Assembly (NCBI GenBank): GCA_011192125.1
Contig: DUEL01000035.1
Coordinates: 1-50,687 of the forward strand
Source of the DNA: Thermoflexia bacterium
Lineage (GTDB): Bacteria > Chloroflexota > Anaerolineae > B4-G1 > DUEL01
Reading direction: 5' to 3'
Length of the DNA: 50,687 bases
In this document: positions 12,101 through 17,214 of the stretch, piece after piece
Layout: each line of letters opens with the position of its first letter
How positions within the stretch are numbered: the stretch's first letter is position 1
The notes under the pieces: generated by a model
What the model saw: only the letters and a program-made list of their open reading frames with translations
Database searches by the model: none
What the model was told of the DNA's origin: nothing
Position numbers and translations under genes: made by a program

Positions 12101-13459
12101 GTTGTCGGTGTCTGCGACCTCGGGGTTGGTCCCCAGAACACACTCGTTGCCGTCGGTGAGGCCGTCGTCGTCCGTGTCGGCAGGATCGTCGGGGTCGCAG
12201 TCGGTCGTGTTGTCGGAGTTATCCGAGTTGTCGGAGACACTGGAGGTGCTGCCAAAGGAAGGAAGCAGCGGGTAGCGCAGGCTGCGCGCAGAGGGATCCG
12301 CAGGGCGGGACGTATCGCGCGCCGCCAGGGGATCGACGTTAGGATTGTGATCAGGCTCGGCGAGGAGGGCGTTGAGCGTCCGTTGCATCTCGCTTTCTCG
12401 CTGGCGGGCCTCGGCCTCCCGCATCCTCTCCGCCTGCCGTCGAACGAAGGCGGCAGCCTGAACGGATCGGAGGAGTGGGGTGAGGACCATCGACAGGATG
12501 AGCGTCAACGCCAGGGCGACATAGAGTGCGCGCGAGCGACGATAGACGATCAACAGAGCAATAAGAGCCACAGAAACGACGAAAAGCAGGAGGTCGTGCC
12601 CGAGGCGGGAGGCGCGAGGCAGGTGGATGGGGGCGAAGCGGGAAGCACGCGCCGGGTCGAAGTAAAAATCGACCACAATCTCGGCCTGGATCTCCTGATC
12701 ATCAGCGGTGGGGGGGAACCGGAGGCGCAGGATCTGACGCACCGGCAGGCCGTCCGCGCCGACCCACAGTTCGCCCTCTCCGGTCATATTGACGTACTGC
12801 TCGGGTAGGTCGAGTTCGACACCCGGCGGAAGGTCGCCCCGCTCGGTCAGCCACTTTTCCATCTGGTCGCGCAGATAAACGGCATAGGAACGGCCGTCGA
12901 TGTCGAAGATGTAACGCGTAAGGCGGGACGCTCCATCCAATCCCTGCTGGACCACGGGATCGCCGACGCGCACGTCTTTGGCAGCCGCCAGATAGGCCAT
13001 GAAGTCCCCTTGCGGCGCAAAGAGGTCGGTGAAATTGTTGACCTCCTGCCAATCCTGGCCTTTCCGGCGAGCGTAAGCGCGGTCGCCTTCGATCTTGATC
13101 TCGACACCCCCGCTGCCAGTCAACACGCTGCCCCCCTGCGACCAGAGGGTCAGGCGCAACTGGCGGTCGGGCAGGTTTGTCTCGCCCTCCAGGTAGACGG
13201 TCTGCGTCTTGGTGGCGCGCCCCACGTTAAGGACGGTCGGCTCCGGCACGGTGGTCTGCTTGACGCTCGCGCTGAACCGGTAAGCACCAACCGCACGGGC
13301 GCGGTTCCAGGCGGCGGTCAGGCCGTTCGACCGTAAGGCCGACGTGGCACGCGGCCAAGCCAGAGAAACCAGGAGAAGCAGAGAGACCAGCGCGAAGGTC
13401 AAAACGGGGCGAGGGAGCCACTGCGAACCTCTTTTGCGGGAATGAGTAGTTGCGTTCAT
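134..13459 (-). CDS. Giant multidomain exported surface protein (4,441 aa)
   Basis: Function is unknown; the architecture suggests a cell-surface or cell-wall-spanning adhesin-like protein. In order: an N-terminal membrane segment (about 20-40); a lipoprotein-localisation-like region; two membrane segments (about 287-326); Asp-rich thrombospondin type 3 calcium-binding repeats (about 415-527); a cluster of four or more membrane segments (about 1030-1270); a second TSP3 block (about 1477-1617); two LamG/concanavalin-like domains (about 2050-2260 and 2300-2650); several Ig-like domains with IDRTPP-type linkers (about 2710-3490); a DOMON-like region; a DUF11-like domain; a proprotein convertase P-domain (about 4077-4220); and a C-terminal VYLPVVM tail. 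I chose the start at 13459 because AGGAG sits 9 nt upstream; an in-frame start at 13540 lacks such a site and precedes a less plausible leader. It is monocistronic. Membrane segments in the middle of a modular surface protein are unusual. Domain borders are estimates. Confidence 0.9.
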   Translation of the reverse strand: MNATTHSRKRGSQWLPRPVLTFALVSLLLLVSLAWPRATSALRSNGLTAAWNRARAVGAYRFSASVKQTTVPEPTVLNVGRATKTQTVYLEGETNLPDRQLRLTLWSQGGSVLTGSGGVEIKIEGDRAYARRKGQDWQEVNNFTDLFAPQGDFMAYLAAAKDVRVGDPVVQQGLDGASRLTRYIFDIDGRSYAVYLRDQMEKWLTERGDLPPGVELDLPEQYVNMTGEGELWVGADGLPVRQILRLRFPPTADDQEIQAEIVVDFYFDPARASRFAPIHLPRASRLGHDLLLFVVSVALIALLIVYRRSRALYVALALTLILSMVLTPLLRSVQAAAFVRRQAERMREAEARQRESEMQRTLNALLAEPDHNPNVDPLAARDTSRPADPSARSLRYPLLPSFGSTSSVSDNSDNSDNTTDCDPDDPADTDDDGLTDGNECVLGTNPEVADTDNDGISDGDEVLGFDYNGKTWYTDPLSADTNNDGLGDGQEWNTGRAEGDPPPDLDGDGTPDLFDRDNDGDGVPDGLDLSPHYKGDTVFTPDKPFQLILDGLQAGYPTFVEFQLRPTNPDHLWYAFNVLDWPQGDVQGQIQDQDGATFYDLDTTTARSPNDNGDVKLVPMLEIRISGEPDNLPPQEDLEPYGIFVHNLNDDGDKAVYVPLQLVVDSVGDERVAFSAKMRYLPAETWGNAQQVRLAWLVEALVDVCKTYRDNRCVEYEEMNRVQVIHTYYDDWVLTGLDVREDHGVDYAIVYEDPALDDDRNDDSALLLLSYGLEHTFLAGRDCEQVDDKGTADPSDDECIAGDGQRDITVQEIYRRWNHATNDAVSSVERWGLPDHLSVVLHTYETLDEALATMAMTDTRQILDNHFTAARPITPTLLFAREERYRGANLDQWLDADSNVVQWSREDPRRLTMVLSESDAPLETVVGINWAPYRYRNGRWEAYPIEEFWNELHDRYAAAFANEYSDDEDPEAVRGGAVIVGQMHYLILYIGVSNLVQSADELLTQKKIQTSDKPLWASIAKVGKTAVLFIVNKVIMRNFWETSLALKALYHFMRRQRFFTAHELAGTALRALKSAKQWATVSKLRMGAVAIGVVVVLALLVTGAVLLARSYMNRNPAARITAAVLVGTLLFAGTVVLPILQTINLVRTVQAVYGVSALQATGRVLKASSKFIGASKCIAVVGLIITAVIIWGVFIHSIVSNDVPVTSVAFDMLLAQTIAATILAIVMFALSLTIVGTIIVAIISLIDIILVILGVEWTITGFLTELLTKAIFTYELAIDVDADDLITMGALDAALVRPEVGMVGGAEMEFSVPVTTTITHKDPKDWRIRPYLWLYTENQLRSTTFKHALSPNGVSLSAERGDVRDAWTVSAHHKLWGHTMYTGWKVDRLSTTTTLKAGINRQVDLTIDTAYAIPGVECWTLVVPIPWPPFYLPVPICFGKGVDGSGSDTVGPILFDVLPPTLDEFVDVASWADGMVFRDADGDGLLAQTYNGNDPDDTTWDTDGDGLSDAWEMERSSIGADEGGQFFDPRDPDTDDDGLTDKEEALLGTNPNNPDTDGDTISDYAEVKDGWEFTYAEGKTTWVYSDPLAADPDHDGMDDLFERTLHTCPGCDPLENRYHPYVWNTSPIGLYTAIGDPDGVVRPTQTFVYTTTVQNNLKPDLWVRGTTELDPALLTGGPLGMFFDIARGHSQSLYTDLTAPSGAGDQEVQLTTSMEAQLHTPSVWAWDPVHTSEHDTTAIPQSVAVSAANGWPVPYVVATLEGDQIYVYSAAADGIVDNGRLVPGNSGYVPNAAPDIACDDYDTCLVVWTARSGDTHSFHWRMVLPPRFGFGSGGYTTAPAGETTGDCAVAGTGRGFFLAVWVEGNSLKAATIRYGQISMPPLVLDTGAIGGVDVTYASDRYHVVWEREGDIYAAVVNGAQVITYTVAASAVVEDEPAIAYDPLSQRSLIVYRRAPSSASPSLLARIFANGRVGDAVTLAQEGAIGAAMPHAVSADPMNGGWVVAWRPEYSGNSSIHYRAVGMNGELRGQEQVLWAGRYTPSLALSCAEPRPVAQILFDEGSGATSFADSSGFGNDGYCVNDSDYDCPLSGVGGREGSAVQFDGDKDVVFVPVDPSESAYAVSLWFKASCQTCGLFEVSSDYRPGVTTAYSDRTIYLRNGNICARLGNRFGGNNSCGSHKDCETICSSGANYADGLWHQVVHTFGGAAGGQRLYVDGELVASGTQDSSDLTSGDRLRIGYGEYQYGGYFKGVIDNVVLYSRALSDGEVRDAYRSVLVVYPFDEPKGATRFENIAHNGYGASCEGASCPAAGVSGRAYAAAEFDGADDALIVGNRANTVAEYVYDFEGSVPSEWSSTSVSTTPSGGRRFLGRFGNDAVTLSLSNLPTHDRIEVEFDLFVIRTWDGNDTTNGPDYWELRVDGVRRFQTTFNNHTDGTQSYPDEYWSSNPAYTGAVERGTLGYDPDAVYHIKKSFDHTVDTLQLEFSARNLESLSNESWGLDNVRVRLINDNVPLANTSFTIAFWAKRDQTGRSECFISQGGGAPNEDLCIGFWSNDKFVFSFGGSGNELLTPDAYSDTDWHHWAVTYDADTNTRTIYRDGRQVAQDTASADFQGSGTLRIGRAFYDHNFNGRLDELAIWRDVLTAREIEALYNKVKALDDSVTECALPYAAYNEASLRLNRLVVRETTTFLGKAEQDTTDVVTIDATEPESTITSLIDGAVLNITGTLVIGGEARDNTFVTRVEVSVDGSAWQEAEGTETWTYAWDTSGLPEGDHTIRVRAIDAGGNVETSYASVTVNIDRTPPVLAVTSRPPKAGRDAEGNWTVSLSGTVNDAHPGTVEVLLQGQGDAAAGFGWQPATVAGNTWSIDYLLTDFDNQRDRIIDPTGVYTLSLRASDLPGNVTPEGVYLPTVNLDNTPPEVALTFPFSNTAALTDTARYITGIVTDTGAVAYGVADVEIAFVNVEEVTPTVTWHSAVLDTPGAITSTWYYTLPADMEGYYAIYLRGTDVVGNRNDRQPTWQAWQGMIDTRDPYVDALADYGVMGTVTYLSASDIVTYTDITCQARDLTLDIDRFSGCPCDESTWRITTYDQVSPWYRETFSDTTRIYQVDAHCLRLGEFVTPPTVHAYDAAGRHSQTVLSETISIRLLDSAILTPTDGTVFTTTAPFNVEGHAVAIPWGVGVVTVTVNGNVWQTHIYGSGFTANWSDSFDPATYNPPGDGRYRFLSLVREANNPDGNREQTLLHPVTITVDSLPPSTPTFTTTVFTTAHRAETWPVFLTGVVTDIVGVERVELNRDGEGWVRVAHDGTTWRFRWTRDESRSDNVTYTVSVRAVDLVSHTSQATATIVFDVVPPAPVTITMEVQDPLNPLLYYPVQPGQIITDSHVLRLEWTSSSDGAGVRGYLYGWTTSPTATTGLSYTAHTGLPAYSALQTIGEAQTVYAHVVPIDNYGNRQEQVEGPVYVDSPLTPDIIDLDYHGWMDSGCSLVGVDRRVERHAFDGAALSEPQRFYVTWNETALRMAWEGANWDYEGDLFIYFDTIPGGATTLYNPYTATMTNTTIYLPGNVPPVDTSSWPEFARIHHAQLVTPLLGTAMQADTLLWVQSTLTATLLYWNGSEWVSPTLLTSDQYHWDAELTDLYVPFSMLGITQPVTTSLNLLAVASEENALRLWATMPDRNLVDSSLAVNPTAAQAEEHVYMLTRPYHWYSLGSGICPNDPLMALTGETFPDSDLEARISAQPVGTAFTLMGDDLYHQWRAFYLDEGPEDRQFDFLDHSHPPVGHGDTITYTLTVANRGPVTARDVRALVSAYYALSLPGATQDLVGYREYKVIDIGDVAPGATVTATFTGTVNVETNWRYAQCLLTDPPDLCEPLREWAVLEGMLFDERTPLTLTLGLPTEPAWEWLWVDHQVDSDPPEYVGIDSPRAVVGPLTTTVTGYAYDPSGVLTVEVQVRDPLSVTTIITCTDPTPDDGRWSCPWNVSGNDGDEFDLRARAIDRYGHVSEWTSPWRTVVLDSTPPTVTIDAEAWDTVSGQLIGPDGYLLTGLFTDTHSLGTVEVCRDTPEGAICDPATIVLSTQAPTDTERLYDDVPSAPIPIGATCLTRTFTVTENFFVADVNLGFAAAITNREELVVDLFSPSGTSARVIGGLGSDANIYANYDVWLDDAAPGELHNRADDDVAEPYFDRAARPDERLSVFNGEPVSGTWTLRICDLVPLVNQATYYRARLSLTPQSSAVSSAGRWAYALPTPEDHDSVVQTLSIYGLDSVGNRVGTPIVLTYTLDTVAPVISVTTAVRGLPLLDATNSPVLMGHVSEGGELEAVYLRVDPPDGASYRDAAVLGLERPYNVYLPQVYKDAGSAQVQGAVTMAWLHEVDRYWRTTRQAAERSVVRTAAGVNEVWHYTLRPDEGGVYTLWVEAYDRAGNVTVLGPYSVQVAAPVYLPVVMNETP

Positions 13460-13670
13460 CGACAACACTCCTAAGAAAACTATGGAAGCAACCACACAAA
13501 CCCCGGCGAAAAACAACGAAGAGGCCCTCCACTGCCTCAATGATAGGGAGACCCCAGCAGGGCATCCCCATCGCCTCGGCCATTCCCCCGGACCGGAGCA
13601 GGTCCGTGAGGGGTCCTCCTTAAATAGAGTCGCAGTTTAAGGAGCAAAGGGTGCTTCGGAAGGCTTAAAT

Positions 13671-13699
13671 ATTTTAGCATTTTCGAAGCAAAGGAGCAA
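13671..13699 (-). promoter_or_regulatory. Promoter of the giant gene
   Basis: On the minus strand: -35 TTGCTC (13694-13699), a 17-nt spacer, then -10 TAAAAT (13671-13676), which is preceded by TGC to make an extended -10. The predicted transcript has a leader of about 200 nt before the start codon at 13459. That leader contains an AAGGAGG not followed by a start codon and a nested GC-rich hairpin (about 13586-13616). Confidence 0.6.
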
Positions 13700-13719
13700 C
13701 CCGCAAAACCGGGGGTTTC

Positions 13720-13734
13720 GACAGGAGTTCGGAC
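13720..13734 (-). repeat. Right copy of 15-bp inverted repeat flanking the giant gene
   Basis: GACAGGAGTTCGGAC is the exact inverse of 13-27. It lies about 20 nt upstream of the -35 box of the giant gene's promoter. Confidence 0.6.
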
Positions 13735-13737
13735 CCA

Positions 13738-13813
13738 CCTGATCCGCCTCGCCGCAAACAGGCGGGGCGGACAGGAAATCGACCTAGCACCAGATCTTCA
13801 GGCCGGTGCTAGG
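13738..13813. other. Two adjacent hairpins in the 466-bp region between the giant gene and the zinc-ribbon gene
   Basis: The first hairpin (13738-13775) has a 10-bp stem with one G-T pair, loop GCAAACA, and an outer CCTG/CAGG pair. The second has a 9-bp stem (13783-13791 with 13805-13813). They lie between two divergent promoters. I see no coding sequence in 13460-13925; apart from these hairpins it holds the giant gene's leader and promoter, one inverted-repeat copy and the zinc-ribbon promoter. Confidence 0.5.
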
Positions 13814-13864
13814 CCCGCCGCCGGGAAGGAAATACCCGAACATCCGTCCGAACCTCAGGGCCCC

Positions 13865-13893
13865 TTGCCCACCCACCCGTTTCGGTTTACAAT
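13865..13893 (+). promoter_or_regulatory. Promoter of the small zinc-ribbon gene
   Basis: -35 TTGCCC (13865-13870), 17-nt spacer, -10 TACAAT (13888-13893). The start codon follows 32 nt later with a GGAGG site between. Confidence 0.6.
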
Positions 13894-13925
13894 GGGAGCG
13901 GGAAACCGAACAACGGGAGGAAGGG

Positions 13926-14108
13926 ATGAGAAGAGTACGTTGCCAGCGATGCGGCCACATGTTCACCCTCAGCCGTGACCTCGTAGCCGCTGCTTTGGAG
14001 GAAGTCCAACAAAAAGACCTCGAGCACTACACCCTGGAGTGCCCGCGGTGCCGGCACACCGTTAAGGTCCCTCGCGCCGACCTGGAACGAATGGCTCCCC
14101 AACCATAG
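13926..14108 (+). CDS. Small zinc-ribbon protein (60 aa)
   Basis: A very short protein with two CxxC pairs, Cys6/Cys9 and Cys39/Cys42. These probably hold one zinc ion and form a zinc ribbon. The segment between the knuckles (about 14-35) is predicted helical and charged. The start is set by GGGAGG a few bases upstream and by a good promoter at 13865-13893; a longer in-frame reading from 13806 would run through that promoter and is unlikely. It converges on the solute-binding lipoprotein gene with only 13 bp between. I cannot name its function; nucleic-acid binding or protein-protein contact are typical for such ribbons. Confidence 0.75.
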   Translation: MRRVRCQRCGHMFTLSRDLVAAALEEVQQKDLEHYTLECPRCRHTVKVPRADLERMAPQP

Positions 14109-14121
14109 CCAGGGAGGGACT

Positions 14122-15810
14122 TCAAGGGAAAGAGGTCGCCACCCGCAAAGGCTGTGTCGGCGAGCCCGGCCACAGTTCTACCTCCGGTGGAGAGTCGTCG
14201 AACCACTCCCCGTAGATCGCCGCGAACGTCCCATCCCGGACCATCGCCTGCAGTGTGAGATTCACCAGGTCGCGGAAGGCAGAGTCGCCAGGCGGAAGGC
14301 CCAGAGCCAGCGGGACCTGGGTCAGCCGGAGTGCAGTAACCCCCAGCCCCGGCGTGGCGTAGGCGGGTCCCAGCAGTTCGGTCCGTTCCCCAACAATGGC
14401 CACCACCTCTCCTGCCTCCAACGCCGCGATCGCTTCCTCCAAAGTCGCCTTGGGGATGATCACCGGAAAGACCTGCAGGTCCTGAGCGACCCGACGGAGG
14501 ATCTCCTCACTGCCGGTCCCGGAGACGACCGCCACCCGCTGCCCGTCCAGACCGGCGATCCCACCGATGTCCGATCCGGCCCGGATCATCATGCTCTCCC
14601 CGGCCACATAGATCGTCAGGCTGAAATCTGCAGCCAACTCCGCCTCCTGTGTGTGGGGGATCGCACCGATCAGCAGGTCTGCCTCTCCGGTTCTCAGCAT
14701 CCGCATCCCCTCGTCCCGCGTCGCCGGCAGAAGATCCACCGCTAACGGATCGCCCAGCCACCGCTCGGCGAGCGTGCTCACCAGACGGACCTCGTATCCG
14801 ACCGGCGCTCCCATAGCGTCGAGGTAGGCAAACGGCGGCCGATCGGCCACCATAGCGACTCGCAGCCGTCCCCGGCTCCGAACGGCGTCAATCGTCCCGA
14901 AGCGAGCGGCAGATCCTGTGGCTTCCTCCAACGTGATCGTCGCCGCGCCAGGCCAGATCTCGACATCGGGCCAGGGAGCCTCCGGGAACCACCGCCCGTA
15001 CAGATCGGCGAACGTCCCGTCCACCCACATCTCCTGGAACGTCAAGGCGACCAGATCGGCAAAACCAGGTTCGTTCGACGGGTACGCGGGAGCCACAGGA
15101 GCCTGCGTATATGGACCAACCAACCGCAGATCCGACCCGGAGCCCAGCCCTCGCACCAGCCGCCGGTGGAGGTCGGCCACAGCATCCACCTCACCACGGG
15201 CCAACCCCTCGATCGCTTGATCCAGCCCGGTATATATTTGGAACGTCGGGGTGAACTCGACCGTGGCCTCCAGCGCGTCGATGGCCTCAGATCCCTCTAC
15301 GACCCCTATCGTCCGGCCCGCCAGGTCCGACGGTCCGGTGATCGTCAGTACGTCCGACGCCCGCACCAGCAGGGCTTGCCCATCCAAAAAGTAGGTAGGG
15401 CCAAAATCGACCTGCTCCTCCCGCTCCTGGGTGTGCGTCAGCGCCGCCAGCGCCAGGTCCACATCGCCCGCCAGGATGTGCTCCACCGCCGTATCCGACC
15501 GTACCTGCCGGAAGTGGACCGCCTCGGGATCCCCCAGCCAGCGGCGGGCCAGTTCCCGCCCCAGGTCCACCTCGAACCCGGCCAGCGTTCCCTCCTCCGT
15601 CACCGAGCAGAACAGCGGTAGGTCATAACGGACGCCGAGGATCAGATATCCTCTGGCCTGGATACGTTGAGGAAGCGACATGTTCGGGGGCAACGGGGTA
15701 GGCGTGGGAGCGACCTCTATGGGGGAGGGAGTAGATACGTTTGTAGCGCACCCGACAAGCGCCCCCGTCAACACCAGGACGTGCAACAACACGAAGGCCA
15801 CTCGCTTCAT
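14122..15810 (-). CDS. Lipoprotein with two tandem family-3 solute-binding domains
   Basis: The N-terminus is a lipoprotein signal: a basic start, a hydrophobic stretch and the lipobox LVGC with the lipidated Cys at about residue 21. A Thr/Pro-rich linker follows. Two SBP_bac_3 (PBPb) domains follow, at about 45-285 and 300-555, each opening with a related 'RG.L.VG/VA' strand and containing the family's E-V/G-D-L-A/I stretch. Family-3 proteins bind amino acids or other small polar ligands outside the membrane. No ABC permease or ATPase is adjacent, so it may serve a distant transporter or act as a sensor. The two domains look diverged and may bind different ligands. At 562 aa it is about twice the length of a single-domain binding protein. 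Confidence 0.85.
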   Translation of the reverse strand: MKRVAFVLLHVLVLTGALVGCATNVSTPSPIEVAPTPTPLPPNMSLPQRIQARGYLILGVRYDLPLFCSVTEEGTLAGFEVDLGRELARRWLGDPEAVHFRQVRSDTAVEHILAGDVDLALAALTHTQEREEQVDFGPTYFLDGQALLVRASDVLTITGPSDLAGRTIGVVEGSEAIDALEATVEFTPTFQIYTGLDQAIEGLARGEVDAVADLHRRLVRGLGSGSDLRLVGPYTQAPVAPAYPSNEPGFADLVALTFQEMWVDGTFADLYGRWFPEAPWPDVEIWPGAATITLEEATGSAARFGTIDAVRSRGRLRVAMVADRPPFAYLDAMGAPVGYEVRLVSTLAERWLGDPLAVDLLPATRDEGMRMLRTGEADLLIGAIPHTQEAELAADFSLTIYVAGESMMIRAGSDIGGIAGLDGQRVAVVSGTGSEEILRRVAQDLQVFPVIIPKATLEEAIAALEAGEVVAIVGERTELLGPAYATPGLGVTALRLTQVPLALGLPPGDSAFRDLVNLTLQAMVRDGTFAAIYGEWFDDSPPEVELWPGSPTQPLRVATSFP

Positions 15811-15837
15811 TCCCGTACCTCACTTGGATCGACGATG

Positions 15838-16941
15838 TCAAGCAGCCGAGAAGAGGCGGTTGAACTGCATCAGCAGGCTCAGATCCCCTTCGACGGCGTA
15901 CCGTCCCTCCATCAACGCCTGGGCTCCGTCCAGTTCCCCCTGAACGATCGCCAGCCAGACGTCTGCGGGCGTGCGGATCGTCAGCGTCGGCCCGGGGTGG
16001 ACTCCCTCGTACGCTGCACACTGCCCGTCAGCAATAAGGAGATAGTACCGCCCCGGATCCTCCCCCTCCACTTCAAACTGGACCACCGCCCTTAGGTCTC
16101 CCGCCAGATCCGACCGGAAGGCCACCGCCATTCCCGCGACCACGTCCCGCACCGTCTCGAGTGAACGGGGCGGAAGGAGCAGCCTGTCCTGTGTTTCCGG
16201 GGAGGTATCGACCACCTCCTTCGGAAGCGGGTCCACCCCAAGGCTCCGCCAGTACGCGTTCGCCATCCGCGCGTAGACGGCCGGATCGGCCAGCAGCGGT
16301 CGGTCCAGCACCGCTTTGGTCTCTGGCTGAATCCGCCCCTCCTCCACCACCTCTCCACCCGCCCGCCGGGCCGCATCCAGATACCAGGTCAACCGGTCCT
16401 GCAAAGGGGAGCGAAGCAGTTCCCCTCCTGCGCAGAGAATGCTCCCAGCCCACTCCATATCCGGCGAGTCGGCGAAGCGGAGGAACGTTTCCTCTAAACC
16501 TGAGAAATGGTGCCCCTCGGGGAATCCACAGTTAGAGATCAAAACCATCCTCTTCGGCCACGCCTCCGGATGGCGCATCGGATGAATGAAATGGTGATCC
16601 CGGTGGATGATGTAAGGAAATGCCAGGGGGATCAATCGATCCATAAAGTCCTTCATCAGCCCGGAGACGGTGAAAACGTAAAGCGGGGTGGCGAAAACCA
16701 GTATGCGGGCCTCCCTTACCTTCTCCAAGAGCGCAGGCATATCGTCCTGATGGATACAAACCCCAGGGGTCTTGGTCCAGCAAGTGAAGCACCCCGTACA
16801 GTGCAGAATGGTCTTATCCTTCAGATACACCGTTTCCGTCTCCGCCCCGGCATCCCGCGCACCCTCCAAGAATGCCTGCAAGATCACCTCCGTGTTCCCC
16901 CGCCGTCCACGCGGGCTACCGTTGATAGCCAACAGTTTCAC
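15838..16941 (-). CDS. Iron-sulfur flavoprotein/NADPH-FMN reductase fused to an SCP2 domain
   Basis: Residues 1-200 form a flavodoxin-like NADPH-dependent FMN reductase, with the N-terminal 'NGSPRG..NT' phosphate-binding loop for FMN. A Cys motif follows: C48, C51, C54 and C62 (CX2CX2CX7C). This spacing is the one used for a [4Fe-4S] cluster in iron-sulfur flavoproteins, though a structural role is also possible. Residues of about 255-365 resemble a sterol carrier protein 2 (SCP2) domain, which usually binds hydrophobic ligands. The start is taken as GTG at 16939-16941 because GGGGAGG lies 6 nt upstream; the frame is open further but without a good site. It sits between the solute-binding lipoprotein (27 bp away) and a divergent regulator. 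The redox substrate is unknown. Confidence 0.8.
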   Translation of the reverse strand: MKLLAINGSPRGRRGNTEVILQAFLEGARDAGAETETVYLKDKTILHCTGCFTCWTKTPGVCIHQDDMPALLEKVREARILVFATPLYVFTVSGLMKDFMDRLIPLAFPYIIHRDHHFIHPMRHPEAWPKRMVLISNCGFPEGHHFSGLEETFLRFADSPDMEWAGSILCAGGELLRSPLQDRLTWYLDAARRAGGEVVEEGRIQPETKAVLDRPLLADPAVYARMANAYWRSLGVDPLPKEVVDTSPETQDRLLLPPRSLETVRDVVAGMAVAFRSDLAGDLRAVVQFEVEGEDPGRYYLLIADGQCAAYEGVHPGPTLTIRTPADVWLAIVQGELDGAQALMEGRYAVEGDLSLLMQFNRLFSAA

Positions 16942-17009
16942 GTCACACCTCCCCTCAGGTAGAGATCTATCCCCGCCGGTCCATATCTTACCACACACAG
17001 GGGGTTCGA

Positions 17010-17090
17010 TCAATTCGCTGAGGCACAGAGGACGCAGAGAATGGTTGGGGAAAAGTTGACCCCCCCACTCTCCGTGCCTCCACGGTTACG
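17010..17090. repeat. Imperfect palindrome of the ACAGAGG type, copy A
   Basis: The left arm reads GGCACAGAGGACGCAGAG; the right arm contains CTCTCCGTGCCTCC. Together they form an imperfect hairpin in the gap between two divergent genes. Related ACAGAGG words occur at 20117-20175 and 45374-45441. The rest of 16942-17140 shows nothing coding. Confidence 0.45.
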
Positions 17091-17140
17091 GAAGATGTGC
17101 GTGCCCTGCCTCCCGCACCCCACAACGCTTGTAGATAAAT

Positions 17141-17168
17141 TTGCATTTTACAGCAAGGTAGATATAAT
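17141..17168 (+). promoter_or_regulatory. Promoter of the RpiR-family regulator
   Basis: -35 TTGCAT (17141-17146), 16-nt spacer, consensus -10 TATAAT (17163-17168). The start codon is 46 nt downstream of the -10. Confidence 0.65.
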
Positions 17169-17214
17169 AGGATCAGAAGCCACACGCCAAATTTTTTGAC
17201 AAGGGGGTACCGGC

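Noticed and set aside
13227..13583. 118-codon minus-strand frame overlapping the start of the giant gene
   Set aside because: It starts in the leader without a properly spaced ribosome site and its composition is like a shifted reading of the giant gene.
13540..13600. Fluoride riboswitch (crcB-type) in the leader of the giant gene
   Set aside because: GGCGATG and a later CTCC-like stretch recall the motif, but the AAAC-type loop and proper pseudoknot partners are missing.
13..13734. Composite transposon around the giant gene
   Set aside because: No transposase or IS ends are present; only the 15-bp inverted repeat is seen, so it is reported as an observation and not as a mobile element.
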